Source: Haladaptatus salinisoli
GTDB lineage: Archaea; Halobacteriota; Halobacteria; Halobacteriales; Haladaptataceae
Direction: 5' to 3'
Length of the DNA: 64,000 nt
Assembly: GCF_020614375.1 (NCBI RefSeq)
Contig: NZ_CP085327.1
Location: 2,282,823 to 2,346,822, forward strand
A program made the translations under genes and the position numbers. Of the stretch, positions 54,287 through 63,313 are shown one piece after another; position 1 is the first letter of the stretch, and the number at the start of each line of letters is the position of its first letter. The notes beneath the pieces were generated by a model. The model was given only the letters and a program-made list of their open reading frames with translations, was not told the DNA's origin and made no database searches.

Positions 54287-55216
54287 TCACCGACCGGACG
54301 AGAAGGCGGCGCGCAGTCGCGGGAGTTCGCGCGAGATGGCACGTCGCTTCAGCAGACAGAACCCAGCGAAGATGACGAGGAAGCCGGCGACGGTGAGCGG
54401 CGTCACCGGTTCTTCGAGGAAGTACCAGCCGGAGAGCGCGGCGAAGACGGGGGCGACGTAGGAGACGAGGTTGATCTCTATCGGGCCCAAGCGCTCCAAC
54501 AGGTCGAAGTAGACGAGGAACCCGAGCGCGCTGGCGACGAGCGAGAGGTACACGAGCGCCGCGAGCGCCTCGGGCGTCCACCGGATGGCGGCGAACGATT
54601 CGCTCGGACGGGCGATACTGACGGCGTGCATCATGAGCGCGCCGAGCAGCATCGACCACGCCTCCATCGTCTCGATCGGCAGCTCGGCGTCGATTCGTCG
54701 GGTGAGCACGCTCCCGAGGGCGAACGAGACCGCGGCGGCGAGCACGAGCAGTTTCCCGACGAAGTCCGCGGCCAGCAGGTCGTTCGGGTTCGGTTGGCTC
54801 AGCACCGCGACGCCCACGAGTCCGAGGAACAGGCCCGCGATTCCGGCGGGTTCGAGGCGTTCGCTGGGGAGGAGGACGCGCGCGAATCCGGTGGTGAGAA
54901 CCGGGCTGAAACTCACGATGATGGCGGCGACGGCGCTCGTCGTCTCCTTCTCGCCGACGAAGAGGAAGGCGTGGTAGCCGGCGATCATCAGCGCGCTCCC
55001 GACGAGGACGAGTCGCCACTCGCCGCCGGTTCGCGGCCGCCAGCGGTCGGTGGCGTAGACGGCGTAGGCGAGCATCAGCACGCCCGCCACGTCGTAGCGG
55101 ATGGCCGCGAACAGCACGGGCGGGAAGTACTCGAGTCCGGCCTTGATGGCCATGAACGCGGAGCCCCACGCCGCGGCGAGCAGGACGAACAGGAGCGCGT
55201 TTCGAGAGCCGGTCAC
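54287..55216 (-). CDS. EamA/DMT family transporter
   Basis: 309 residues, GTG start at 55216, ten membrane helices in two EamA repeats (LLFVLLAAAWGSAFMAIKAG; VSFALGSVLTRRIDAELP; YVAPVFAALSGWYFLEEPVT). It is a different sequence type from the EamA at 19642. The substrate is unknown and the gene ends 9 bases from convergent purQ. Confidence 0.87.
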   Translation of the reverse strand: MTGSRNALLFVLLAAAWGSAFMAIKAGLEYFPPVLFAAIRYDVAGVLMLAYAVYATDRWRPRTGGEWRLVLVGSALMIAGYHAFLFVGEKETTSAVAAIIVSFSPVLTTGFARVLLPSERLEPAGIAGLFLGLVGVAVLSQPNPNDLLAADFVGKLLVLAAAVSFALGSVLTRRIDAELPIETMEAWSMLLGALMMHAVSIARPSESFAAIRWTPEALAALVYLSLVASALGFLVYFDLLERLGPIEINLVSYVAPVFAALSGWYFLEEPVTPLTVAGFLVIFAGFCLLKRRAISRELPRLRAAFSSGR

Positions 55217-55457
55217 TGTGGAGAATCCACGTCGGGCAGGGGAGTACCTTTCGAAATCCCCCCTCGAATGCCGACTTCGGCCGCGCTTCCGACTCGGCGG
55301 ACCCCCGGTCGCGGTTCGAACGCTCGCATAGATTTATCATTCCTCGAAGACAAGTGCCGGACGAACCTCCGTCGAAAAAACGGTGGTTCATGGGTGAAAC
55401 GGGCTGGCATCCCGCGACCACTGCTTTCGAGCGCGGTCGCTCGACGATACTCCGACG

Positions 55458-55958
55458 CTATCGCCGCGAGCGTCGCTCGTCGCGAACCGCCCGAAGAACG
55501 TCCTGTCGCGCGATGATACCGACGAGCGCGCCGTCTTCGAGCACGGGGAGGCGGTTGATGTCGTTCTCGGCGTCGGCCAACAGGTCGAGGATTCGGTCGA
55601 GGTCGGCGTCCGGCGCGACCGTCACCACGTCCTCGGTCATGATGTCGCTGACCGGCTTTCTCGCGTTCTTGGCGAGGTCGATACTCGCGTCGAGTTCGTC
55701 CCACGAGAGGTCGATTGCGTACTCGAGGCTCTCGAGGAACGGGGGGAACCCGACCGGAATCCACAGCGTCCTGTCGCTCGGCTGGAAGAGGTGAACGAGG
55801 TCGTGTTGGGTGACGATACCGACGAGTCGCCCGTCGTCGACGACGGGGTAGCCGTTGAACTCCTCGCGCGCGAGGCGGGTCAGCACCTCGCCGATTTCGT
55901 CGTCCGGCGCGACGGTCTCCACGTCGGTCGTCATCAGATCGCGGGCCGTGATTGCCAT
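55458..55958 (-). CDS. CBS domain-pair protein
   Basis: 166 residues with two CBS domains: VAPDDEIGEVLTRLAREEFN, YPVVDDGRLVGIVTQHDLVH in the first and VTVAPDADLDRILDLLADAE, LPVLEDGALVGIIARQDVLR in the second, joined by a linker rich in aromatic residues (WIPVGFPPFLESLEYAI). CBS pairs bind adenine nucleotides and act as energy sensors. No enzyme is fused, so it is a stand-alone regulator. Confidence 0.92.
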   Translation of the reverse strand: MAITARDLMTTDVETVAPDDEIGEVLTRLAREEFNGYPVVDDGRLVGIVTQHDLVHLFQPSDRTLWIPVGFPPFLESLEYAIDLSWDELDASIDLAKNARKPVSDIMTEDVVTVAPDADLDRILDLLADAENDINRLPVLEDGALVGIIARQDVLRAVRDERRSRR

Positions 55959-56125
55959 ACGTGGGAGAAGGGAGGGTTACGGTGTAAGCCTTGTTGCGAG
56001 GGGCGCGGGTTCGCCGTTCTCGGCTCGTCGCGGTTCGGACGCGAACCGCCCGACGACCGCTCTTTCACCCGACGCGTTTCCGGGTCGAAGCGAAGGTTTT
56101 TGCCCGTGCTTTCGATACCTTCCCC

Positions 56126-57004
56126 ATGGTCACAGTGCGGGCACCCGCGACGAGCGCCAACCTCGGAAGCGGGTTCGACGTGTTCGGATTGGCGCTGGAG
56201 CATCCCGAAGACGTCGTGCGGGTCGAGCGCGCGCCCGAGACGACGATAGAGGTCACGGGGGTCGGACGACAGTACGTTCCGGAAGACCCGGCGAAGAACA
56301 CCGCCGGCGTCGTCGCCGAGACGCTCGACGCGCCCGCCCACATCCGAATCGACAAGGGCGTCCGCCCGTCCTCCGGGTTGGGGTCGTCCGCCGCCAGCGC
56401 CGCCGCCGCCGCGGTCGCGCTGAACGAACTCCACGGCTGCGGGCTCTCGCCCCGCGAACTCGTCCGGGTCGCCGCCGAGGGGGAAGCCGCCGTCTCGGGC
56501 GAGGCCCACGCGGACAACGTCGCGCCGGCCATCCTCGGGGGATTCACCGTCGTCACCGAGGACGACGTCACGCAGGTGGACGCCTCGATTCCGGTCGTCG
56601 CCTGCCTGCCGGAACTCGTCGTCTCGACCCGCGACGCGCGGCAGGTCGTCCCCCACTCCGTCGATATCGGGGAACTCGTCGAAACCGTCGGCGACGCCGC
56701 GACGCTCACGGCGGGGATGTTCCGCGACGACCCCGAACTCGTCGGTCGCGGTCTCCGCGACAGTTCGGCCACCAGTTCGCGGGCGGCGCTCATCGACGGG
56801 TTCGACGCCGTCCGCCGGGCCGCCCTCGACGCGGGCGCGACCGGCGTCGCCGTGAGCGGGGCCGGGCCGAGCGTCCTCGCCGTCTGTCGCGACGAGACGC
56901 GAGGGCCGGTCGCGAGCGCGATGCTCGACGCCTTCCTCGACGAAGGCGTGGACGCGCGAGCCTACCAAACCGCTATCGGCGGCGGGGCGACGGTGGTACG
57001 GTGA
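56126..57004 (+). CDS. thrB: homoserine kinase
   Basis: 292 residues, GHMP kinase: VTVRAPATSANLGSGFDVFG at the N terminus, the ATP loop RPSSGLGSSAASAAAAAVAL, the substrate motif GEAHADNVAPAILGG and the C-terminal SGAGPSVLAV. It phosphorylates homoserine with ATP for threonine. It is a single-gene unit, and the ATG at 56126 begins the conserved domain. Confidence 0.93.
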   Translation: MVTVRAPATSANLGSGFDVFGLALEHPEDVVRVERAPETTIEVTGVGRQYVPEDPAKNTAGVVAETLDAPAHIRIDKGVRPSSGLGSSAASAAAAAVALNELHGCGLSPRELVRVAAEGEAAVSGEAHADNVAPAILGGFTVVTEDDVTQVDASIPVVACLPELVVSTRDARQVVPHSVDIGELVETVGDAATLTAGMFRDDPELVGRGLRDSSATSSRAALIDGFDAVRRAALDAGATGVAVSGAGPSVLAVCRDETRGPVASAMLDAFLDEGVDARAYQTAIGGGATVVR

Positions 57005-57049
57005 GGGAGATGCGTAACTGTCACGCTTCTACGTTCCGAAACAGGACGC

Positions 57050-57259
57050 ATGGCTGACCTGAAACGCTGTTCGGACTGCGGCGTCACGCTCGAAACGGTC
57101 AAATTCGGCATGAACGATGCGTGGAGTCCGCACGTGAAGACGAGCGAGCGCCGAGAGGGACTCCTCGGGTCGCTCGGGATGAGCGAAAAGAGGGAAGTTC
57201 AGGCCCGCATGTGTCCCGAGTGCGGACGCTTATCGTTCTACGCGAAACTGGACGAGTAG
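57050..57259 (+). CDS. zinc-ribbon protein, two CxxC motifs
   Basis: 69 residues. Two pairs, CSDC (8-11) and CPEC near residue 55, form a rubredoxin-like zinc ribbon; between them is a Gly/Lys-rich middle. No other domain fits. Function unknown; it is 45 bases after thrB and may be co-transcribed. Confidence 0.82.
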   Translation: MADLKRCSDCGVTLETVKFGMNDAWSPHVKTSERREGLLGSLGMSEKREVQARMCPECGRLSFYAKLDE

Positions 57260-57285
57260 CGTCTCGACGCTCGATCTCACGGAGT

Positions 57286-58173
57286 TCAGATACGATAGAG
57301 GCGAGTCGCCCAGAACTCGTAAAACGCGTCGTCCAGCGCCTCCTCGGGGTCGCCCGTGGCGTCCACCGGTTTCGTCCGGTCGGCGGCCTCCCGAAACTCG
57401 GAGAGGAGCGTCCGCTGGCCGACGACGTACAGTCGTTCCGCGTCGCGTCCGTCGATCTCCTCCCGACAGCGTTCGAGGTGTTCGTCTATCTGGGCGTCCC
57501 GCCTGCGCTCGAACCGCCCCTGCGAGAAGCCCCCCTTCGAGTGGTCGCCTTTCACGTCGCTCTCGAATCCGGAGAGCGACCGCCGCTCGCGCCCCTCGTA
57601 CTCGCCGATGGCGAAGAGGTCGGAGCGAACGAGCGCGAAGGCGAACCGCCCATGGGGGCGGAACCACTCGGGGTCGACGTCGAAGCCGTCGTCCCACGCG
57701 ACGAACGCCTCCGGCGGGTTCGGCGGAACGAGGGCGGCGCTGACGAGTCCCGCGTCGTCGGCGACGACCAGACAGGGGGCGGCGCGCGCGACGAGCGGCG
57801 CGTGGTCGCCGAACGCGGCGCGCACCTCGTCGGGGGGGTCGCCGTCGATCATCGCGGTCAGCGCGCCCTCCGGTTCCGTCTCGAAGCTCGCCAGTCGGTT
57901 CCTGACGCGGTCGAGGCGCTCCCCGCGGAGCGTCTCGACGCCGCGGAAATCGAGGGTCGCGTCGTCGCCCTGCAGTCGCTCGACCCGGTCTTCGAGTTCC
58001 GCGATGCGGTCTTCGAGTCGGTTGCCCCGCTCTTCGGCCGCCTGCCTCGCGGTGACGGCCTCCGCGCGGCGCTCCTGTTCCCCTTCCACCCGTCGTTCGA
58101 GGTGGCGCTTCTCTTCTTCGAGCGCTTCGATTCGCTCTTTCAACTCCGCGCGCCCGAGCAACTCGTCCAGCAT
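57286..58173 (-). CDS. Vms1/ANKZF1-like peptidyl-tRNA hydrolase-type protein
   Basis: 295 residues. Residues 1-65 are a coiled coil (LKERIEALEEEKRHLERRVE), then a VLRF1/eRF1-like domain. The motif HSKGGFSQGRFERRR (about 205) corresponds to the Vms1 GxxQ loop that cuts peptidyl-tRNA on stalled 60S ribosomes in yeast. In archaea the stalled 50S is the likely target. A start at 58236 (GTG, overlapping the neighbour's stop) is possible, but ATG 58173 starts the coiled coil as in relatives. Confidence 0.8.
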   Translation of the reverse strand: MLDELLGRAELKERIEALEEEKRHLERRVEGEQERRAEAVTARQAAEERGNRLEDRIAELEDRVERLQGDDATLDFRGVETLRGERLDRVRNRLASFETEPEGALTAMIDGDPPDEVRAAFGDHAPLVARAAPCLVVADDAGLVSAALVPPNPPEAFVAWDDGFDVDPEWFRPHGRFAFALVRSDLFAIGEYEGRERRSLSGFESDVKGDHSKGGFSQGRFERRRDAQIDEHLERCREEIDGRDAERLYVVGQRTLLSEFREAADRTKPVDATGDPEEALDDAFYEFWATRLYRI

Positions 58174-58232
58174 CGACTCGAAGGGCGCGTTCGGGACCCT
58201 TGTAGTTTGTCGTGTCCGAAAATCGAGCGGAC

Positions 58233-58469
58233 TCACGCGCCCTCGCCGAGTTCGCAGAGCGTGTACCGGTACGGCAAGGAACGAATCACGGTCACGTCGC
58301 CGTTCCGGGCCTGTCGACCGAGCACGGTCGCGACCTCGTGCGCGCTCTCGAACTCCTCGCCGCGCTCGTCCAGCAGATCGAGTATCTCGCGCGCCGTGAG
58401 GGGTTCGTCGGTTTCGGCCTCCGCGACGACCTCCCGAATGCGGTCGAACTCCTTCCCCCGAGCGTACAT
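58233..58469 (-). CDS. 78-residue conserved haloarchaeal protein (winged-helix-like)
   Basis: 78 residues with helices EFDRIREVVAEAETDEPLTA, REILDLLDERGEEFESAHEV and a wing-like tail DVTVIRSLPYRYTLCE, which suggests a small winged helix. It lies directly upstream of the Vms1-like gene on the same strand, with a stop that overlaps a possible GTG start, so the two may be coupled. No named family is claimed. Confidence 0.7.
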   Translation of the reverse strand: MYARGKEFDRIREVVAEAETDEPLTAREILDLLDERGEEFESAHEVATVLGRQARNGDVTVIRSLPYRYTLCELGEGA

Positions 58470-58545
58470 ATTCGATAGAGAACGTGTATTTGTATTTAAA
58501 ATTAAGTCAGACGTCCGTCAGACGCCGCGCCGTCTCGCGGAATCG

Positions 58546-59079
58546 TCACGCGGGGCGGTCGTGCGGTCCGGTGAAATCGCGCTCCCGCCGGTACTGTTCG
58601 ACGAACTCCGACACGTCGAAGTTCAGCATGTCCGCCTCGAACCGGCTCATCGCGTCCTCGTCGTCGGCGTGGCTGACGGCGTGTTCCATCAGTTCGACGA
58701 TGAGTTCGACGACCACCTCGTGGAGTCGCCGCGAGTCGAAGTCGGTGACCCACACCATCGCGTATCCCAGGTCGGGGTCTTCGGCGACGTCCTTGCTCGC
58801 CACCTCCTCCGGGAACTCCTCCATCACGACGCCCATGATGTGCACCGTCCCGAACTCGCCGTGGTCGTCCGCCGTGTCGACGGTCTCTCGGAGCACGTCC
58901 ACGAGGAACTCCGGGACGAATCGGGAGGGCGGGTGGACGTCCAGCACGACGGCGTGGGAGTCGCCGCAGTGGCAGTCGTACTCCCGCATCCCCATGTCGA
59001 AGGCGTGCGTTTTCACCGACTCGCCGCAGGGAAGGTCGAGCGTCGCACCCCTCCCTCCCGGTACGCGCGGTTCTGCCAT
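58546..59079 (-). CDS. haloarchaeal conserved protein (DUF5815-like)
   Basis: 177 residues from the ATG at 59079. It has two close cysteines near the start (LDLPCGESV; YDCHCGDSHAVVLDVHPP) that could form a metal site, then helix-rich acidic sequence (HEVVVELIVELMEHAVSHAD). The layout resembles the haloarchaeal DUF5815 group from memory. Function unknown. Confidence 0.65.
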   Translation of the reverse strand: MAEPRVPGGRGATLDLPCGESVKTHAFDMGMREYDCHCGDSHAVVLDVHPPSRFVPEFLVDVLRETVDTADDHGEFGTVHIMGVVMEEFPEEVASKDVAEDPDLGYAMVWVTDFDSRRLHEVVVELIVELMEHAVSHADDEDAMSRFEADMLNFDVSEFVEQYRRERDFTGPHDRPA

Positions 59080-59252
59080 GGTTTTCGTTTCGTCCTTTAC
59101 GAGTTTAAACGGCGTGATTGCGGTTCGGGCGAATCGTTCGAACGCGGCCGTTCGAACCGACCGGGTGGGCGTACATAGCGCTCCGGAGGGAACGTCCTCG
59201 GTACGTACCGCTCTTAGCGAGCTACTTGTGGATCGCCGGGAGACGACCGAGC

Positions 59253-59495
59253 ATGGCACAGGTCAGCAGGGTTCCCGACCGACTGCGCCCGATAGACGAA
59301 CGAATCCTCCGCCTGCTCGACGCCGAGGGGATGTGCGTTCGCCTCGACATCGAACGACGGCTCTCGCTGTCCGGTTGCGTGACCGCGAGTCGCTGTCGCC
59401 TCCTCGCGGAGCGCGGACTCGTCCGGAATTCGAACTGGTGTTGCTACGAGATAACGGAGCGCGGACGCCGCCGCCTGCGGCGAGGTCGCGAGTAG
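59253..59495 (+). CDS. small winged-helix protein (PhiH1-repressor-like)
   Basis: 80 residues from the ATG at 59253. It holds a winged HTH (RPIDERILRLLDAEGMCVRL, LSLSGCVTASRCRLLAERGL, YEITERGRRRL) similar to small haloarchaeal repressor-type domains. It has three unusual cysteines (CVTASRC; WCCYE). The target is unknown. It ends 6 bases before a convergent gene. Confidence 0.8.
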   Translation: MAQVSRVPDRLRPIDERILRLLDAEGMCVRLDIERRLSLSGCVTASRCRLLAERGLVRNSNWCCYEITERGRRRLRRGRE

Positions 59496-59501
59496 ACGCA
59501 C

Positions 59502-59915
59502 TCAGGGCCAGTCGTCGCGCACGTCCTCCTCGACCGTCCGCTCGTCGTCCGCGTCCTCCGTGGCGAGCGTCCACTCCGCCGCCTCCGCCGCGTCCTCGAC
59601 GTGGAGGAACTCCCAATCGTGCGCTTCGGCGAGTTCGCGGTCCTCGTCGGTCGTTCCGACGAAGACGTGACGGTCGGTGTCGAACTGGGCTTTCACGCTG
59701 TCCAAACTCTCGGCTTTTCCTTTCGGTCCGGAGAAGAAGTCCTGCCGAATGCGGTTCTTTCGGGTGAAGTTCGTCACCACGTAGGTCGGCTGGTCGGAGA
59801 TGACGCCGACGTACCGCGTCCAGCGTCGGGCGTCCTCGAACACCGTCCCGGGACTCGACAGCGTCTTGAGCGCCGACAGCTCGAACGCCAGCGTCATCTC
59901 TCCGCTTCCGTTCAT
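59502..59915 (-). CDS. haloarchaeal conserved protein (DUF7124-like)
   Basis: 137 residues, alpha/beta with FELSALKTLSSPGTVFEDAR, RYVGVISDQPTYVVTNFTRK, NRIRQDFFSGPKGKAESLDS and FDTDRHVFVGTTDEDRELAE, then an acidic tail. It matches a widely conserved haloarchaeal family (DUF7124 from memory). The basic KNRIRQDFFSGPKGK segment could bind nucleic acid. Start ATG 59915 or 59897. Confidence 0.75.
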   Translation of the reverse strand: MNGSGEMTLAFELSALKTLSSPGTVFEDARRWTRYVGVISDQPTYVVTNFTRKNRIRQDFFSGPKGKAESLDSVKAQFDTDRHVFVGTTDEDRELAEAHDWEFLHVEDAAEAAEWTLATEDADDERTVEEDVRDDWP

Positions 59916-59972
59916 GTTCCTACTTCCAGTCTTGCCGGAGAAAACGGCTTCGGTTACTCCGCTCCGTCGCGC

Positions 59973-60230
59973 TCAGACGACAGTGACGCGGTAGTAGTCG
60001 GTGAACACGACGGTCGTGTCCGTCGTGACTTCGTCGGCCAACCGGCGAGTCGTCGGGACGACGGCCTCCTCGCCGTCGCACTCCGCGACCACCTGCTGGA
60101 GTTCGTCGGAGAGCTCGTCGAAGTGACGCACTCGCGTCTCGGGCGAGACGGTGTCGGTTCGGCGGACGACGAGGGTGCTCGTCTCTCCGGTCGGGGGGGA
60201 CCCCACGCTACTTGTCGTGTTCGAAGCCAT
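59973..60230 (-). CDS. small HalOD1-related protein, tandem copy A
   Basis: 85 residues. The core TRVRHFDELSDELQQVVAE, VVFTDYYRVTVV is shared with the next gene (VRHYDEL, VKFTDYYRVLLA), so they are tandem paralogues. Its N terminus is longer and Ser/Thr-rich. The fold resembles short haloarchaeal output-type domains (HalOD1/DUF7979-like, from memory). There is no DNA-binding motif. Confidence 0.6.
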   Translation of the reverse strand: MASNTTSSVGSPPTGETSTLVVRRTDTVSPETRVRHFDELSDELQQVVAECDGEEAVVPTTRRLADEVTTDTTVVFTDYYRVTVV

Positions 60231-60302
60231 TGATATATGTTACCAATTGTCGCAATTCATCTTAAAGCTTCCGGCGGAATCGTCGGAAGGCGGGGAGGTC
60301 GG

Positions 60303-60503
60303 CTACGCGAGGAGAACCCGATAGTAGTCGGTGAACTTTACGAACTCGCCGTCGCGGAACTGGAGAGCCGTCTCTGCATCGATGTTCTGTTCGCCGTGTT
60401 CGACGACGTTCGGGAAGCGCTGCTTGGCGCAGTGTTCGAGTTCGTCGTAGTGCCGGACGCTCGCGTCGTCCGGAATCGTCTCCGTCGGTTCGACCGTTAT
60501 CAT
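60303..60503 (-). CDS. small HalOD1-related protein, tandem copy B
   Basis: 66 residues from the ATG at 60503. VEPTETIPDDASVRHYDELE, then ETALQFRDGEFVKFTDYYRV. It is a paralogue of the 85-residue protein downstream, separated by 72 bases. A GTG nine bases upstream is also possible. Just upstream lies the 32-base palindrome at 60513, whose GTTACC half-site recurs before copy A. Confidence 0.6.
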   Translation of the reverse strand: MITVEPTETIPDDASVRHYDELEHCAKQRFPNVVEHGEQNIDAETALQFRDGEFVKFTDYYRVLLA

Positions 60504-60512
60504 CGGGTTCAC

Positions 60513-60544
60513 GTTACCACAGACCGTTACTGGTCTATGGTAAC
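60513..60544. promoter_or_regulatory. 32-base imperfect palindrome upstream of the tandem small genes
   Basis: GTTACCACAGACC-GTTACT-GGTCTATGGTAAC: 13-base arms with one mismatch around a six-base loop, 10 bases before the start of copy B. The half-site GTTACCA also occurs upstream of copy A at about 60239. It may be an operator or a leader hairpin. Confidence 0.55.
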
Positions 60545-60724
60545 AAATGACTCGGCACCGCTTAAACCTTACCGTCGTTACAAATATTTCTATCGCGCCG
60601 AATCGGGAGCAATACGGGTACGACGCGAGAACCGTCGCGGGAACGACGACGAATCGGTAGATCGGATCCGGGAACGAATCCGCGCACTTCCCCGCGATAC
60701 CGCGGTTCGAAAATCGGTTCGACG

Positions 60725-61966
60725 CTACTGTTCCTGCGGGAGCGCCAGTTTGTCGGGGTCGAACTCCTTTTCGAGGAGGATGTCCTTCTGGTCCGCGACG
60801 TCGACCTCCTTCCGGATGAGGTCTTTGTACTTGCCCTGCGGGGCGATGTCGCCGATGAGGACGCCGCCGATGAGTTTGCCGTCCTTGAACGCCAGTCGCC
60901 GCCACTCGGTGTCGCTGTACTTGCGCTCGCAGTCGTCGTCGCCGAGCGTCGGGAAGCCGAAGCTGAGGAACGGGAAGTCGAAGTGGGTGATGGAGTAGGA
61001 GGTGACCCAGCGGAACTCCTCCGCTTCGTCGTCGGCGACCATGTTCTTGGCGGCGATGACGCCCTGCTGTTTCGCGCTGCCCCACGACCCGTTCTGCGTG
61101 TACTCGCCGAGGATGACGTCGTAGAAGCGCGTGATGTCGCCCGCGGCGTAGATGTCGTCCACGCCGGTCTGCATGTACTGGTCGACGACGACGCCGTTGT
61201 CCGTCTCGACGCCCGTCCCCTGGAGGTACTCGGCGTTGAAGTTGAGACCGATGGCGATGCCGACGAACTCGCTGTCGTACTCGTTACCGTCCGCGTCCAG
61301 CGTGGCGACGACGTTCCCCTCGTCGTCGGTCTCGAAGCCGTTGACGCCGCTCTCGAGGACGGGGGTGACGCCCTTCTCTTCGAGCGCGTTGTGAATTATC
61401 TCCGCGCCCTCCAAGCTCAGACCGTAGCGCCACCAGCGGTTACCGCGCATGATGTAGTGGGCGTCGACGTCCTGTTCGCCGCAGATGGCGGCGAGGTCGA
61501 TACCGAGGAGGCCGGCACCGACGACGACGCCGGTCTCTGCCTGCTCCGCGTGTTCCGCGATGCGGCGGGCGTCCTGGAACGTCCAGAAGTGGTGGATGCC
61601 GTCGGCGTCACTGTTGTCCACGGGAAGTTGGGTCGGCGTGCCGCCGGTGGCGACGAGCAGTTTGTCGTATTCGAACGTGCCGCTGTCGTGGGTGTGGACT
61701 TCGTGCGCGTCGGGGTCGACGTCCGTGACGAACGTGTTCAGTTCGAGGTCGATGTCGCGCTCCGCGTACCAGTCTTCCTCGTGTATCGAAATCGGCGCTT
61801 CTGGGAGCTTCCCCTTGGCGAACTCCTTGATGAGAATTCGGTTGTAGAGGGCTTCGCCCTCGTCGGTGATGACGGTTACGTCGGCGTTGGGTTTCGCTTC
61901 ACGGATCGTCTCCGCGGCGGAACTACCCGCGATACCGTCACCGATAATCACGTACGACTCGCTCAT
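60725..61966 (-). CDS. NAD(P)/FAD-dependent oxidoreductase
   Basis: 413 residues, FAD/NAD-linked reductase fold: YVIIGDGIAGSSAAETI binds FAD, VVVGAGLLGIDLAAICG NAD(P), and IYAAGDITRF the FAD ribityl group. The redox cysteine pair of disulfide reductases is missing; the sequence is closer to the nitrite-reductase/NADH-oxidase-like group. The C-terminal domain (about 320-413: GSAKQQGVIAAKNMVADDEA) is usual. The substrate is unknown. Confidence 0.88.
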   Translation of the reverse strand: MSESYVIIGDGIAGSSAAETIREAKPNADVTVITDEGEALYNRILIKEFAKGKLPEAPISIHEEDWYAERDIDLELNTFVTDVDPDAHEVHTHDSGTFEYDKLLVATGGTPTQLPVDNSDADGIHHFWTFQDARRIAEHAEQAETGVVVGAGLLGIDLAAICGEQDVDAHYIMRGNRWWRYGLSLEGAEIIHNALEEKGVTPVLESGVNGFETDDEGNVVATLDADGNEYDSEFVGIAIGLNFNAEYLQGTGVETDNGVVVDQYMQTGVDDIYAAGDITRFYDVILGEYTQNGSWGSAKQQGVIAAKNMVADDEAEEFRWVTSYSITHFDFPFLSFGFPTLGDDDCERKYSDTEWRRLAFKDGKLIGGVLIGDIAPQGKYKDLIRKEVDVADQKDILLEKEFDPDKLALPQEQ

Positions 61967-62088
61967 GTGGTGGAACTTCTTCGTCGGGGTTAAAGTGGGT
62001 TGCTATCTCGAAATCGTGTCGACGGACGACGGACGCCGCCGCCGGGGTAGTCGGGACGTTGAAGGCGCTCGCGTTCCAACTCCCGACC

Positions 62089-62676
62089 ATGAAGATCCGT
62101 CAGAACGCTCGTCACTTCGCCTCGAAGAAGGCGCTCGAACTCCCCGTCGTGGGGGACGCGGTGAAACGGAAGCTGGTGGACATGCACACCGACATCTTCC
62201 TGAACAAGGCCGACCCGGACCACCGCGAGGAGCGCCGCGAGCACTTGGACGCCTTCTTCGGCGCGACGATGGACACATATCTCGCGGCCCTGCAGGAGGG
62301 CGCACCCGAGGCCGAGGCCCGCGAAATAACGCATATCCAGGCCAACTTCGACTTCTTCAACCACGGCTGGACGGAGATGATGGAGTTCCCGAGCGACGAA
62401 CTCGGCGACCACTACGACCGGTACGAGACGTTCTTCTCCCGCCACGGCGTCACCATCGCCGACCCCCTCGGCGAGTTCGCGCCCGCCGACGGCGTTCCGG
62501 AAGCCCCGTCCACCCCCGAGAAACTGGACGACCCCGAGCACCCCTACGCGGAGGGCGGCTTCGCCGACGACGTGTACGTGCAGGGCGACGACGGCGAGAT
62601 TCGCGTCGGTGGACAGGACGAACCCGAGGACGTGAGCGTCGACGACGCGCCCGGCGCCGACGAGGGCGAAGCGTAG
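62089..62676 (+). CDS. haloarchaeal conserved protein (DUF6149-like)
   Basis: 195 residues from the ATG at 62089. A basic helical N terminus (MKIRQNARHFASKKALELPV, KRKLVDMHTDIFLNKADPD) and an amphipathic helix (EITHIQANFDFFNHGWTEMM) precede a long acidic Pro/Asp/Gly-rich tail. It resembles the haloarchaeal DUF6149 group from memory. No function is known. Confidence 0.7.
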   Translation: MKIRQNARHFASKKALELPVVGDAVKRKLVDMHTDIFLNKADPDHREERREHLDAFFGATMDTYLAALQEGAPEAEAREITHIQANFDFFNHGWTEMMEFPSDELGDHYDRYETFFSRHGVTIADPLGEFAPADGVPEAPSTPEKLDDPEHPYAEGGFADDVYVQGDDGEIRVGGQDEPEDVSVDDAPGADEGEA

Positions 62677-62740
62677 TCGGTCCGCGATTCGAGGAACAAG
62701 AGCGTCGTCGACGAGTCGAAGCGCGGTCGGCGCTTCGAAC

Positions 62741-63181
62741 TCACTCCTCTTCGCGCTCTTGGAGGCGAACGGTCACCACCGGAACGGTGGCCCGCCTGAC
62801 GACCTTCTCCGTGACGCTGCGGCGGAGCGGGCGTAGTATTCCGCGCTGACCGTACGTTCCCATCACGATGAGGTCGATATCCTGATCGACCGCGTACCGG
62901 AGGATCGCGCGGTGCGGTTTCCCCTCGGCGATGGAACCGGCGGTCGTTCGGACGTCCCGCGCTTCCGCCCGGCGGATGACGTCCTCCACCATCTCCTTCG
63001 ACTCTCGCTCGTACTCTTCGAACATCGCCTCGCGCTTGTCTCCGTCCTCCCGCTCGCTCGTATCGACGACGGAGACGGTGTAGAGGGCGGCGTCGTACGT
63101 CTCCGCCAGGTCGAGGGCGTGCGGAATCGCGTTCTCCGCCGCTTCGCTCCCATCTATCGGAACGAGGATTCGTCGGTACAT
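62741..63181 (-). CDS. universal stress protein (UspA family)
   Basis: 146 residues: YRRILVPIDGSEAAENAIPH with the Asp of the nucleotide pocket, and DLIVMGTYGQRGILRPLRRS. In ATP-binding members the loop is GxxGx9GS; here GTYG is kept but the second Gly is Arg before Ser, so ATP binding may be weak. The start is the ATG at 63181; the earlier frame start at 63247 is less likely. Confidence 0.9.
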   Translation of the reverse strand: MYRRILVPIDGSEAAENAIPHALDLAETYDAALYTVSVVDTSEREDGDKREAMFEEYERESKEMVEDVIRRAEARDVRTTAGSIAEGKPHRAILRYAVDQDIDLIVMGTYGQRGILRPLRRSVTEKVVRRATVPVVTVRLQEREEE

Positions 63182-63313
63182 GCTACCGCGTCGTTCGCGA
63201 CTGTCGTGCATAGAGATGTCGTGTATTCGACCGTACCGTACCCCCACTTAGAACAACGCGGGGACGTGTCGATGATCGGTGGCGACCCCACCGGTGGAGC
63301 GATTTCGACCGAA

